Positions 34,088-43,345 of a stretch of DNA of 64,000 nucleotides are shown here, one piece after another; the first letter of the stretch is position 1; each line of letters starts with the position of its first letter. This stretch comes from Anderseniella sp963700735 (lineage in GTDB: Bacteria > Pseudomonadota > Alphaproteobacteria > Rhizobiales > Aestuariivirgaceae): positions 124,001 through 188,000 of the forward strand of contig CAVOYR010000004.1 of the NCBI GenBank assembly GCA_963700735.1, written 5' to 3'. The notes beneath the pieces are model-generated. The model was not told where the DNA came from. It worked only from the letters and a program-made list of their open reading frames with translations, and made no database searches. A program made the translations under genes and the position numbers.

Positions 34088-34140
34088 GTTGAATTGAACA
34101 AATTCAACTGAGTTGAACTGAAAGTTCAACTTGGTTGAAC
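34080..34140. repeat. Tandem palindromes between ctaG and ctaE
   Basis: Three similar palindromes occur head to tail: TCAACTGAGTTGA (34080-34092), TTCAACTGAGTTGAA (34103-34117) and GTTCAACTTGGTTGAAC (34124-34140). Their centres are 24 and 22 bases apart and each is followed by an (A/T)TTGAA(C/T)TGAA-like run. The first covers the ctaG stop codon. They could act as operator sites, as stem-loops in the mRNA or as slippage products. The stretch is far less GC-rich than its surroundings. Confidence 0.75.
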
Positions 34141-34213
34141 TGAACATAACTGAACTTGAAAATACCCGGACAAAGGCAACAACATCCGGGCGTCACAGCG
34201 GGAGAAGAGGGCA

Positions 34214-35077
34214 ATGGCAGACAGCCACGCTAAAAATCACGATTATCACCTGGTGAACCCCAGTCCGTGGCCGCTCGTCGGCGCCATCGGCGCGCTCACC
34301 ATGGCCATCGGTGCGGTCCACTGGATGCACGGCGGCCAGACATGGGGAGTGTCCTGGCTGTTCTTCATCGGCATGGCGCTCGTGCTCTACACCATGTTCA
34401 TGTGGTGGCGCGACATCGTGCATGAATCCAACAATGGCGATCATACGCCGGTGGTGCAGTTGCACTTGCGCTACGGCATGCTGATGTTCATTGCCTCGGA
34501 AATCATGTTCTTCGTGGCATGGTTCTGGGCCTACTTTGAAGCCGCGCTGTATACCAACTCCGCAATCCAGGCCACCCGCGTGGAACTGACCCAGGGCGTC
34601 TGGCCGCCAGCCGGCATGGAAGTGTTCGACCCGTGGCACCTGCCGCTGCTTAACACCCTGATCCTCCTGCTGTCCGGCACCACGGTCACCTGGGCTCACC
34701 ACGCCCTGATCAACAATGACCGCCGCGGCCTGAAGTGGGGCCTGATCTGCACCATCGCACTGGGCATCCTGTTCAGCATCGTGCAGGCTTACGAATATTC
34801 GCACGCAGCCTTCGCCTTCAAGGCCGAGAACGGTGGCAACATCTACACTTCGACCTTCTTCATGGCGACCGGCTTCCACGGCTTCCACGTTCTGGTCGGC
34901 ACGATCTTCCTGATCGTCTGCCTGTTCCGTGCGATGGCCGGCGGCTTCACGCCACAGCGCCATTTCGGCTTCGAGGCTGCCGCCTGGTACTGGCACTTCG
35001 TGGACGTGGTGTGGCTGTTCCTGTTTGCTGCCGTCTATGTCTGGGGCAGCTTTGGTGCCAACATCGGCGGTCACTGA
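34214..35077 (+). CDS. ctaE: Cytochrome c oxidase subunit III
   Basis: A 287-residue protein with seven membrane helices. HLVNPSPWPLVGAIGA, EIMFFVAWFWAYFEAAL, GFHGFHVLVGTIFL and the closing WYWHFVDVVWLFLF are diagnostic of subunit III. It supports proton uptake and stabilises the active site. GGGAGAAGAGGG precedes the ATG. A terminator follows at 35106. Confidence 0.96.
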   Translation: MADSHAKNHDYHLVNPSPWPLVGAIGALTMAIGAVHWMHGGQTWGVSWLFFIGMALVLYTMFMWWRDIVHESNNGDHTPVVQLHLRYGMLMFIASEIMFFVAWFWAYFEAALYTNSAIQATRVELTQGVWPPAGMEVFDPWHLPLLNTLILLLSGTTVTWAHHALINNDRRGLKWGLICTIALGILFSIVQAYEYSHAAFAFKAENGGNIYTSTFFMATGFHGFHVLVGTIFLIVCLFRAMAGGFTPQRHFGFEAAAWYWHFVDVVWLFLFAAVYVWGSFGANIGGH

Positions 35078-35105
35078 CCGCACGGCAGCCGCAACCGAGT
35101 AACCG

Positions 35106-35143
35106 GGGCCGCATGGGAAGCAACCTTCTCGTGCGGCCCTTTT
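35106..35143 (+). terminator. Terminator after ctaE
   Basis: GGGCCGCA (35106-35113) pairs with TGCGGCCC (35132-35139) and is followed by TTTT. It lies 29 bases after the ctaE stop, before the DUF983 gene. Confidence 0.65.
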
Positions 35144-35175
35144 CAATCCCGCGTCCATACAGGAACATCTGGTCA

Positions 35176-35562
35176 ATGACAGAAGCCCGCAAATACTACC
35201 CGCCGCAATCCTCGGTGGGCACGGGCTTGCGCGGCACCTGCCCACGCTGCGGACAGGGCAAGCTGTTCACTGGCTATCTGACCGTGGCCTCCCAATGCGA
35301 CCGCTGTGACCTGAAGTACGACTTTGCGGATTCCGGTGACGGTGCATCCTGGTTCGTCATGCTGATCGCCGGCACACTGGCAACAGTTGGCGTCCTGTTC
35401 GTTGAACTGACCTGGCAACCGCCCTACTGGGTGCATGCCATCGTTGCCATTCCGCTGGCCCTGCTGTTGCCGCTGGCCCTGTTGCGCCCGGCCAAGGGCA
35501 TCATGATCAACCGCCAGTTCCAGACCAATGCACGCCCCGGCAGCCAGGACACTGCCGGATGA
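35176..35562 (+). CDS. DUF983 zinc-ribbon membrane protein
   Basis: A 128-residue protein. Two Cys pairs (CPRCGQG at about 20 and CDRCDLKY at about 40) predict a zinc ribbon, followed by two membrane helices (about 58-78 and 86-106). DUF983 proteins are typical neighbours of ctaE and surf1 in alphaproteobacteria. ATG 35176 is clear; the stop overlaps the SURF1 start (ATGA). Confidence 0.88.
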   Translation: MTEARKYYPPQSSVGTGLRGTCPRCGQGKLFTGYLTVASQCDRCDLKYDFADSGDGASWFVMLIAGTLATVGVLFVELTWQPPYWVHAIVAIPLALLLPLALLRPAKGIMINRQFQTNARPGSQDTAG

Positions 35563-36359
35563 AGCCAGTGGTCGCTTCACCGGCCGGTGCCCGCAAGGGC
35601 AATCGCGCTGTCATCATTGCGGCGGCCATCGGCACGCTGCTGCTGCTGGCACTTGGCACCTGGCAGATGCTGCGGCTCCAGGCGAAGCAGGAACTCATCG
35701 CCTCGCGCGAGACGGCGGTCGTGGCCAACCCTGTCGCGCTGACCGATATCGAGGCTGGCATCGAGCACGGTTACAACGTCGATTTCCTGCGCGTGCGCAT
35801 GACCGGTAGCTACCGCCATGATGCCACCCGCTACGTCTTCCGCGCGCGCGGCGACAGGCCCGGGTTCCAGGTCATTACGCCATTCATCGCCGTGTCCGGT
35901 TTCATCGTGCTGGTGGATCGCGGCTTCATCGACCAGCCGATGATCGACACCCCGGATGCCTGGTGGCGGCCCGATGGCGAGATCACCGTCACCGGCATCA
36001 CCCGTGTTCGTGCGGGCGACCGCAACCTGTTCTCGCCCGAGCCCGACACGGCCCGCCAGATCTGGTACTGGTATGACCTGCCCGGCATGGCCGCGTCCTT
36101 GCCGTCTGATATCGCTGACGGCGCGGGCGACCCGCCGCCGATCACGGCTTCAGTCTTCGTGCAGGTGGAACCGGCTGGCGAGCCGGGCGGCGGGGCAATG
36201 CCGGATCCCGAGGACCTGAAGGTTGATTTGCCCAACAATCACCTGCAATACGCCTTGACCTGGTATTCACTGGCAATTGTGATGGTGGTAATGAGCTGGC
36301 TGTTCATCCGCCGCCGCCGTGCCGATGTTGAGGACGCCCAGAGGGGCGGTAAATCATGA
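35559..36359 (+). CDS. SURF1-family oxidase assembly protein
   Basis: A 266-residue protein with an N-terminal helix (about 16-36), a C-terminal helix (about 229-249) and a periplasmic middle. LALGTWQMLRL, FQVITPFIAVSGFIVLVDRG and HLQYALTWYSLA are SURF1 hallmarks. It helps insert heme a into subunit I. The gene overlaps DUF983 by 4 bases upstream and thrC by 4 bases downstream. Confidence 0.93.
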   Translation: MKPVVASPAGARKGNRAVIIAAAIGTLLLLALGTWQMLRLQAKQELIASRETAVVANPVALTDIEAGIEHGYNVDFLRVRMTGSYRHDATRYVFRARGDRPGFQVITPFIAVSGFIVLVDRGFIDQPMIDTPDAWWRPDGEITVTGITRVRAGDRNLFSPEPDTARQIWYWYDLPGMAASLPSDIADGAGDPPPITASVFVQVEPAGEPGGGAMPDPEDLKVDLPNNHLQYALTWYSLAIVMVVMSWLFIRRRRADVEDAQRGGKS

Positions 36360-37759
36360 AGTATGTATCCACCCGTGGAGCCGGCGAACCGCGCGGCTTT
36401 GTTGATGTTTTGCTGGCCGGCCTGGCCGGTGATGGCGGCCTGTACGTGCCACAGGCGTGGCCGCAAATATCAGCCGGCGAATTGCGGGCCTTGCGTGGCA
36501 AGCCCTACACCGACGTGGCGTTTGCCGTCATCAAGCCGTTCGTCGGAGACGAGATCGCTGATGGCGCGTTGCGGACAATGATCAACGACGCCTATGCCGG
36601 CTTTGCCCACAAGGCGGTCGTGCCGCTCCGGCAGCTGGACGCGAACCACTGGCTGATGGAGTTGTTCCATGGCCCCACGCTGGCGTTCAAGGACGTCGCC
36701 ATGCAGCTTCTGGCCCGGCTCATGGACCATGCGCTGCAAGCCTCGGGCCGGCGTGCGACCATTGTCGGGGCAACCTCGGGCGATACCGGGGGTGCTGCGA
36801 TAGATGCCTTTGCCAGTTCCACCCGCACCGACATCTTCATCCTGCATCCGCATGGCCGGGTGTCCGACGTACAGCGCCGCCAGATGACCACGGTGGGCCG
36901 GCCTAACGTGCACAACATCGCGCTGGAAGGCACCTTCGACGACTGCCAGGCCCACGTGAAGGCGATGTTTGCCGACGGGGCCTTCAGGGACAAGGTGCTG
37001 CTGTCCGGCGTGAACTCCATCAACTGGGCGCGCATCATGGCGCAGACCGTCTATTACTTCACCACGGCTTTGGCTCTTGGCGCACCGGAGCGCAAGGTCA
37101 GCTTCAGCGTGCCCACCGGCAATTTCGGCGACGTTTTTGCAGGCCAGGTCGCCCGCCACATGGGCCTGCCGATGGGCGAGCTTGTCATTGCCACCAATAT
37201 CAACGACATCCTCTACCGGACCCTGCAGACCGGCCGTTACGAAGTGACCGGTGTCGAGGCAACCCAGAGCCCGAGCATGGACATCCAGGTGTCGAGCAAC
37301 TTCGAACGCCTGCTGTTCGAGGCCGCCGGCAAGGACGCAAGCGAGGTCAGGCGGCTGATGGACAGCCTCAAGCAGTCGGGTGCCTTCACCATGCCGCAAC
37401 CGATGTGGAAATATATCCGCAACGGCTTTGCCGCAGGCCGCACCGACGAGGCCGAAACCGCTGCAACCATCCGCGATACGCTGGCCGGGACGGGCGAACT
37501 GCTCGATCCGCACACCGCCGTCGGCTATGCCGTCGCCCGCGACCAGGCGGTTGACGACACACCCATGGTGACGCTCGCAACCGCCCATCCGGCCAAGTTC
37601 CCCGATGCCGTGAAGGCTGCCTGCGGCGTTCATCCCGCCCTGCCGCCGCGCCTCGGTGACCTGATGAGCCGCACCGAACGGTTCGATGTGCTGGCCAATG
37701 ACCTCGAGACCGTGAAATCATACATCGCCGATCGTACACGGGCGGCATCCACAGCATGA
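36356..37759 (+). CDS. thrC: Threonine synthase
   Basis: A 467-residue PLP enzyme. The N-terminus MKYVSTRGAGEPRGFVDVLL is typical of the class with a long insert. FHGPTLAFKDVAMQLLARL carries the Schiff-base lysine, and GATSGDTGGAAIDAFAS is the PLP phosphate loop. It converts O-phosphohomoserine to threonine. It is translationally coupled to surf1 and to the M16 peptidase gene by 4-base overlaps, an arrangement common in alphaproteobacteria. Confidence 0.95.
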   Translation: MKYVSTRGAGEPRGFVDVLLAGLAGDGGLYVPQAWPQISAGELRALRGKPYTDVAFAVIKPFVGDEIADGALRTMINDAYAGFAHKAVVPLRQLDANHWLMELFHGPTLAFKDVAMQLLARLMDHALQASGRRATIVGATSGDTGGAAIDAFASSTRTDIFILHPHGRVSDVQRRQMTTVGRPNVHNIALEGTFDDCQAHVKAMFADGAFRDKVLLSGVNSINWARIMAQTVYYFTTALALGAPERKVSFSVPTGNFGDVFAGQVARHMGLPMGELVIATNINDILYRTLQTGRYEVTGVEATQSPSMDIQVSSNFERLLFEAAGKDASEVRRLMDSLKQSGAFTMPQPMWKYIRNGFAAGRTDEAETAATIRDTLAGTGELLDPHTAVGYAVARDQAVDDTPMVTLATAHPAKFPDAVKAACGVHPALPPRLGDLMSRTERFDVLANDLETVKSYIADRTRAASTA

Positions 37760-39015
37760 GCGTCACCATCACACCGCTCGACAATGGCGTGACCGTTGTC
37801 TCCCACTTCATGCCGCAGGTTGAAACCGTGGCCCTGGGCGTGTGGACCAATGCCGGCGCGCGTGACGAATCCGAGCGCGAGAACGGGCTTGCCCACATGC
37901 TGGAACACATGGCGTTCAAGGGCACGCCATCGCGCACCGCGTTTGACATTGCCGTCCAGATCGAGGCTGCAGGCGGCGACATGAACGCATCGACGTCCAT
38001 GGAGAAAACGGCCTTCTACGCCCGCGTGCTGAAGGACGACTGGCGCCTCGCGCTCGACGTGATGAGCGACATCGTCATGAACCCGCTGTTCGATGCCGAC
38101 GACCTTGCGCTCGAAAAAGGCGTCATCCTGCAGGAGATCGCCGCTGCGCTGGATACACCCGACGACATGGTGTTCGACGTGGCCCAGGCCATTGCCTGGC
38201 CGGACCATTCCCTTGGCCGCGACATTCTCGGCACCGCTGATACGGTGTCTGCCTTCACCGGCGAGGATCTGCAGGCCTATCGTGGCCGGCATTACAACGC
38301 CACCCGCATGGTGGTGTCGGCCGCCGGCAACATCGATCACGCACGTCTTGTCGAGGCGGCAGGCGAAAACCTCGCGGCTGTCATGATCGGTGATGCACCG
38401 CAGCGCACCGCCCCGGCGTTCCGGTCAGGTCAGAAACTGGTCAGGCGGTCGCTCGACCAGGTCCACCAGGTGCTGGTGTTTCCCTCGGTCGGCTACCACG
38501 ACCCCGACATCTACGCCACCTATCTGATGGCCAGCATCCTTGGCGGCGGCATGTCCTCTCGTCTGTTCCAGGAAGTGCGTGAGCGCCGCGGCTTGTGCTA
38601 CTCGACCTTTGCCTACGCATCGGCCTACGCGGATTCCGGCCTGATGCAGGTCTACGCCGCAACCTCACCCGAGGCGGCTGCAGAGTTTACCGCCGTGGCG
38701 GCAGACATCGTCCAGTCGCTGGCTGGCAGCGTGACGCAGGAGGAGCTGAACCGCGCCCGTGCCCAGGTCAAGGCATCGCTGGTGATGAGCCTCGAAAGCC
38801 CATCCGGCCGGGCCGACCAGATTGCCCGGCAATTCCTGTCCTATGGCAGGGTGCCGGAGGTCAGTGACATCCTCGCACGCATCGATGCCGTCACCACGCA
38901 GGACATCAGCCGCATCTCAGCCAGCACATTTTCGTCGCAGCAGGTCGTGCGTGCGGCAGTTGGCGCCACATCTCGGCTTGCGAAATCCGGCAACATTGCT
39001 GCAAGATTTGCATAG
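37756..39015 (+). CDS. M16-family zinc peptidase (processing-peptidase-like)
   Basis: A 419-residue protein. HMLEHMAFKG (about 49-58) is the inverted zinc motif HxxEH, and the third ligand Glu lies in the downstream LEKGVILQEIAAAL stretch. SILGGGMSSRLFQEVRERRG is a conserved C-terminal-half motif. It resembles the bacterial relatives of mitochondrial processing peptidase beta. It may degrade or trim peptides; localisation cannot be told from sequence and no signal peptide is seen. Confidence 0.92.
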   Translation: MSVTITPLDNGVTVVSHFMPQVETVALGVWTNAGARDESERENGLAHMLEHMAFKGTPSRTAFDIAVQIEAAGGDMNASTSMEKTAFYARVLKDDWRLALDVMSDIVMNPLFDADDLALEKGVILQEIAAALDTPDDMVFDVAQAIAWPDHSLGRDILGTADTVSAFTGEDLQAYRGRHYNATRMVVSAAGNIDHARLVEAAGENLAAVMIGDAPQRTAPAFRSGQKLVRRSLDQVHQVLVFPSVGYHDPDIYATYLMASILGGGMSSRLFQEVRERRGLCYSTFAYASAYADSGLMQVYAATSPEAAAEFTAVAADIVQSLAGSVTQEELNRARAQVKASLVMSLESPSGRADQIARQFLSYGRVPEVSDILARIDAVTTQDISRISASTFSSQQVVRAAVGATSRLAKSGNIAARFA

Positions 39016-39060
39016 CGGCGGCGTTGCGACCGCGGCAGCAGGCAGAATGGTCAAGCTGTC

Positions 39061-39648
39061 ATGGTATTCCTGAGAAGTTACGCATTTCTGGAGAGTGAAC
39101 CGGTGCTGCGCGCCGGCGGCGTGGTACTGCGCACACCGGTGATGGCCGACTACGAGGCGTGGATGAAACTTCGCTCGTCGAGCCGCGAATTCCTCGAACC
39201 GTGGGAGCCGACATGGCCGCGCGACGACCTGGGCCGTGCCGCCTTCCGCCAGCGTGTGCGCCGCTATGCCCGCGACATGCGCGATGACTACGCCTATGCA
39301 TTCTTTGTCTTCACCGCGACGTCAAATGAACTGGTCGGCGGGCTGACGCTGTCGAATGTCCGCCGCGGCGTCGCCCAGAGCGTGTCTGCCGGCTACTGGA
39401 TCGGCGAACCCTACGCGCGGCGCGGCTACATGACGTCGGCCCTGAAGGCAGCGGTGGAGTTTGCCTTCGACGGATTGCGGCTGCACCGGGTCGAGGCGGC
39501 CTGCCTGCCCCATAACGAAGCCTCCCGCTGCCTGCTGGAACGGGCCGGGTTCATCCACGAAGGCTATGCCCGCCATTACCTGAAGATTGCAGGAAAGTGG
39601 CAAGATCACTTGCTTTTTGCCAGACTGGAGACTGACCCTCAACTTTGA
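39061..39648 (+). CDS. GNAT-family acetyltransferase (RimJ-like)
   Basis: A 195-residue acetyltransferase. GGLTLSNVRRGVAQSVSAGY and WIGEPYARRGYMTSALKAAV (the acetyl-CoA loop) lead to HRVEAACLPHNEASRCLLER and a final GFIHEGYARHYLKIAGKWQD, the RimJ/RimL arrangement. It probably acetylates an N-terminal amine, such as that of ribosomal protein S5. The start at 39061 lies 45 bases after the M16 gene. The substrate is not provable from sequence. Confidence 0.85.
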   Translation: MVFLRSYAFLESEPVLRAGGVVLRTPVMADYEAWMKLRSSSREFLEPWEPTWPRDDLGRAAFRQRVRRYARDMRDDYAYAFFVFTATSNELVGGLTLSNVRRGVAQSVSAGYWIGEPYARRGYMTSALKAAVEFAFDGLRLHRVEAACLPHNEASRCLLERAGFIHEGYARHYLKIAGKWQDHLLFARLETDPQL

Positions 39649-39674
39649 CCCGCCAACTTGCATGGTGGATAAAG

Positions 39675-39697
39675 GCGGTTCGAAGGGTTCGAGCCGC
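39675..39697. other. Intergenic hairpin before the EAL gene
   Basis: GCGGTTCGAA (39675-39684) pairs with TTCGAGCCGC (39688-39697) with one G-T pair around a GGG loop. No T tract follows. It could be a weak terminator for the upstream GNAT gene. Confidence 0.4.
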
Positions 39698-39745
39698 TAT
39701 GGTGTCGTGCGTAGGCAGAGTAACCTGACCTGAAGCAGAACGGCC

Positions 39746-42700
39746 ATGAAGCCGTTCAGGGGAGGGGCGAAAACAGTGTTTCGCAGGCACGCGACTGTGC
39801 TTTTCATGTTGATGTTCGCAGCAATGCTGCTGGGTGTTGCCAACCTTTCGCTTGCCCAGAACGCAACCAGGATCGTGTCCGCCAGTTTTGCCGGACCATC
39901 GGTCGACCTGGTGCCATACCTTGGCGGCGTGGCCAGTGAACGCTCGAAGATAAGCGTGCAGGTGCCCTCGAATGTGGCCGGTACCACGCAGTCCATGGAA
40001 CTGGTTGCCACGCAGCCCGGCACCACCCATCGATGGGCCATATTCACCGCAGCCAACCCGGGCCCTGAGCCTCTGGAACTCGTTGTGGATGCGGCACGCC
40101 AGTCGTTCCCGGGTTCGGGCATCTTCCGGCCCTCGCACCTGAGCAGCCGCATTGCCAGCGCATCGGCCTCCAATGGCTCTGGTCTGCGCAAGCTGGCTGC
40201 CCCGGACCGCGACGCCTATGCGCTGACCCTGCCCCCCCTGACCTCTGCAACTGTGGCGCTGGAACTGTCCGAACTCGGCGTCAACGGCATTCGGTTGTGG
40301 AAGCGCACTGCCTTCGACAACAGCACCACGCGGCTGACCATGTTCCGGGGTGTCGTCATCGGCATGGCGGCGCTCGCGGTGCTGGTGATCACGTGCCTTG
40401 TGGTGCTGTCGCCACAGATCGTGTTTCCGCTGTCTGCCATCTTTGCGTGGGCAGCGATCGGCTTCATCACGCTGGAAACCGGCATGCTCCAACCGGTCGT
40501 GGCCCGGTTGCTGCCGCCGCCCGCTCCCACTGACGAGGTGTTGAGCGGCATCGTCGAGGCGCTCATGGCGGCGGGTGTGCTGCTGATGGGCGTCACCATC
40601 ATGCGTACCCGCCGCCAGATGCCCGCCCTCAGCGCGTTACTGATGGCCGCAGGTGGCGCCTGCATCGGGCTTGCCGTTTACAGCTGGTTCGATCCGCTGC
40701 TGGTCAAGCAGATCGTTCGCGCCGCGTTTGCGGCTGCGGTCGCCATCGTGCTGCTCACGGCCGCAACGCTGGTCATTCGCGGTGGCGTGCGGGCACGGTC
40801 ATCGCTGCTGGTCTGGCTGTTGCTGGGGGTGTGGACCGTGGGCGCCGGCTACATTGCCACGCAACACCCGCCCGCCGAACTTGCCTCACCCATCCTGGTT
40901 GGCGGGTTGGCCGTGGTGCTGGTGTTGCTGGCATTCGTACTCACCTACTTTGCTTTTTCCAGCGTCCTCAACCCCGACCTCGACACCCTGGCGGCAGAGC
41001 GCAACGTCCTGTCACTGGCAGGTGGCGAGCAGGTGGTGTGGGACTATCAACCCGGCGACAACTCGTTCCACGTTGGCGAGCACCTGGAAAACCTGCTCGG
41101 CTACGAACCGGAAAGCCTGAGCACATCGTCGCTGCAGGCCTGGTTCAATCTCGTCCACGGCAACGACATGCCGGCCCTACAGTCCACGCTGGAGATTGCC
41201 CGCTCGCGCCCCAACCAGCCGTTCCAGCAGCAAGTCCGCCTGCGCCACGCCGATGGCCGCTATCGCTGGTACAGGCTGAAGGGCAGGTCATTGCTCAATG
41301 CGGCCGAGACCGGCATGCGGCTGTCGGGCCTGCTGTCCGATGCCTCGCAGGAACGCACCTCGCAGGATCGCATCCTGTCCGATGCCATCCACGACGTCGT
41401 CACCGGGCTACCCAACTATGCGCTCTATCTCGACCGGCTCAACCAGGCGGTCAACCGGGCTGCTGCCTCATCCGACAAGCGGCTTGCGATCATGTTGATC
41501 GACCTCGACCGGTTCCGCTTCGTCAACAGCCGGCTCGGCCAGGAAATCGGCGACAGTCTGCTCAAGGCCATCGCCCGGCGCATCGAGAAGTTGCTGCCCG
41601 AAGGCTCGAGCATTGCGCGTTTGCCGGGAGACCAGTTCGCCATCATCCATGACCTGACGGGCAGTGAACCCGGCGATGGCGATGATCTGGTGTTGCTGGT
41701 CGACAAGATGCGCCAGGCCGTGTCGATGCCCGTCCGCGTACCGCCGAACGAGATCTACCTGACCTGCTGCATGGGGGTGGCCGAATGGGACGGCTCCATC
41801 GCAAGTGCCGACACGCTGCACCAGTATGCCGAGGTGGCCCTGTTCGATGCCAAGAAGCGGGGCAAGGACCATGTTGCCTTCTACAAGCCCGGCATGCGTG
41901 CCGATGATGATGCCAACCGCAGCCTGAGCGTTGATGACCTGCAGTTTGCCCTGCAGGAACAGCGCTTCGAGATCGTCTATCAGCCCATCATGCGCATGAG
42001 TGACCGCCAGCTTGCAGGTTTCGAGGCGCTGGTGCGACTGCGCCGCCGCGACGGCACGCTGCTGGAGCCGTCGAGCTTCCTGCCGCTGGCCGAACGCTGT
42101 GGCCTGATCGGCGAGATCGGCGGCTACGTGCTGAGCGAGGCGGCCCGCCAGCTTGGCGTGTGGCAGCGCATGTTCACGCCCATGCAGCCGGTGTTCGTGT
42201 CGGTCAACATCTCGTCCGTGCAGCTCTCCGGCAACCGGCTGATCCAGCTTGCCCGCACCATCCTGGGCCGTGAAGATCTGGCACCCGGTACCCTGAAGCT
42301 CGAACTGACCGAGACGATGGTAATGGAGAACCCCGAGCTGTCACTGCAGGTGCTGGAGCGGTTGAAGGCGCTCGGCATCGGCCTGTCCTGTGATGATTTC
42401 GGCACTGGATACTCGTCGCTTGCCTACCTGCGCCGGCTGCCCTTCGACACGCTCAAGATTGATCGCTCCTTCCTGCTCGCCGGGCTGGAGGACGAACGCG
42501 GCTCCGTGGTGCTGGACGCGATCATCCTGCTCGCCCACGATCTCGGGCTGCAGGTGGTGTGTGAAGGTGTCGAGACCGACGCGCAGATGCAGCATCTGGC
42601 CGAGCTCGAATGCGACATGGTGCAAGGCTTCCTGATCGGCGAGCCGATCGATGCGCAGCAGGTGCTGGAGGCGCTGGGGGCTCCCTCGCGCGACCCTGCC

Positions 42701-43321
42701 GGCAGTGCCTCGGGCATTGCGGCCTTGTGGAACCGTTTAAGCCGCCGCAAGCCGGTCGCACCGCCGCCCCCGCCGGTCGTGGTGCACTTGCCCGAACCTG
42801 AAGACGACCAGCTTGCGCCCTGGTCGCCCTACGACTTCCACCCCGCGCCATGGGCACCGGAGCGGCCCGCCCGCCGTGTCACGGATGCGCAGCCGCCTGC
42901 TCTTCCGCCGCAGGTGTCTTATGACCTGCCAGACACGGAAGAACCCCCCGTTGTCGCCGCTGACATCGAGACGGTATCCCGGCAGATCCGCGATGCACTG
43001 CACGAGGACGAGAGTGCTCCGTTGCCGCCTGCCGAGGCTGTTGAAGACATCAGTGAAGATCCCGAACCGCTCCTGGCGAGCGATGAGGCCGAACCTGAGA
43101 CTGATGCCGGTGCTGTCGACGAGGCGGACGCCGTGGCGCACGAGGACGAGCCGGCGGGCCGGACGGATGCACCCAAAGAGAAGTCTGCCCGCAAGACTGC
43201 TTCTGTCGAAAAATCCGGTGCCGAACCGGCGGAGAAGCCAAAACCCGCAAAGAAACGCCGTCGCCGCCGCGCCTCAAAGAAGAAAGCTGCGGAAGGCACC
43301 ACTGGCACCGGTCCTGCGTGA
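39746..43321 (+). CDS. Membrane PAS-GGDEF-EAL protein, likely c-di-GMP phosphodiesterase
   Basis: A 1191-residue protein. An N-terminal signal-like helix (14-38), a periplasmic part (about 40-195), about seven membrane helices (200-405), a PAS domain (about 420-535), a GGDEF domain (about 550-715), and an EAL domain (735-980) are seen. In the GGDEF domain the signature reads LPGDQF (626-631), so cyclase activity is unlikely. The EAL domain keeps FEALVR, ELTETMV, CDDFGTGYSS, LKIDRSF, CEGVET and QGFLIGEP, so it should hydrolyse c-di-GMP. The last 200 residues are disordered: Pro-rich, then acidic, then a Lys/Arg-rich tail ending in a block of about 15 basic residues. The tail might bind nucleic acid or another partner. 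The start is ATG 39746. Confidence 0.85.
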   Translation: MKPFRGGAKTVFRRHATVLFMLMFAAMLLGVANLSLAQNATRIVSASFAGPSVDLVPYLGGVASERSKISVQVPSNVAGTTQSMELVATQPGTTHRWAIFTAANPGPEPLELVVDAARQSFPGSGIFRPSHLSSRIASASASNGSGLRKLAAPDRDAYALTLPPLTSATVALELSELGVNGIRLWKRTAFDNSTTRLTMFRGVVIGMAALAVLVITCLVVLSPQIVFPLSAIFAWAAIGFITLETGMLQPVVARLLPPPAPTDEVLSGIVEALMAAGVLLMGVTIMRTRRQMPALSALLMAAGGACIGLAVYSWFDPLLVKQIVRAAFAAAVAIVLLTAATLVIRGGVRARSSLLVWLLLGVWTVGAGYIATQHPPAELASPILVGGLAVVLVLLAFVLTYFAFSSVLNPDLDTLAAERNVLSLAGGEQVVWDYQPGDNSFHVGEHLENLLGYEPESLSTSSLQAWFNLVHGNDMPALQSTLEIARSRPNQPFQQQVRLRHADGRYRWYRLKGRSLLNAAETGMRLSGLLSDASQERTSQDRILSDAIHDVVTGLPNYALYLDRLNQAVNRAAASSDKRLAIMLIDLDRFRFVNSRLGQEIGDSLLKAIARRIEKLLPEGSSIARLPGDQFAIIHDLTGSEPGDGDDLVLLVDKMRQAVSMPVRVPPNEIYLTCCMGVAEWDGSIASADTLHQYAEVALFDAKKRGKDHVAFYKPGMRADDDANRSLSVDDLQFALQEQRFEIVYQPIMRMSDRQLAGFEALVRLRRRDGTLLEPSSFLPLAERCGLIGEIGGYVLSEAARQLGVWQRMFTPMQPVFVSVNISSVQLSGNRLIQLARTILGREDLAPGTLKLELTETMVMENPELSLQVLERLKALGIGLSCDDFGTGYSSLAYLRRLPFDTLKIDRSFLLAGLEDERGSVVLDAIILLAHDLGLQVVCEGVETDAQMQHLAELECDMVQGFLIGEPIDAQQVLEALGAPSRDPAGSASGIAALWNRLSRRKPVAPPPPPVVVHLPEPEDDQLAPWSPYDFHPAPWAPERPARRVTDAQPPALPPQVSYDLPDTEEPPVVAADIETVSRQIRDALHEDESAPLPPAEAVEDISEDPEPLLASDEAEPETDAGAVDEADAVAHEDEPAGRTDAPKEKSARKTASVEKSGAEPAEKPKPAKKRRRRRASKKKAAEGTTGTGPA

Positions 43322-43345
43322 GCCTTGCCAGCAGGGCTTGCCGCG

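Noticed and set aside
39671..39700. tRNA T-arm-like GGTTCGA sequence
   Set aside because: It is part of a simple inverted repeat and no acceptor, D or anticodon arms surround it.
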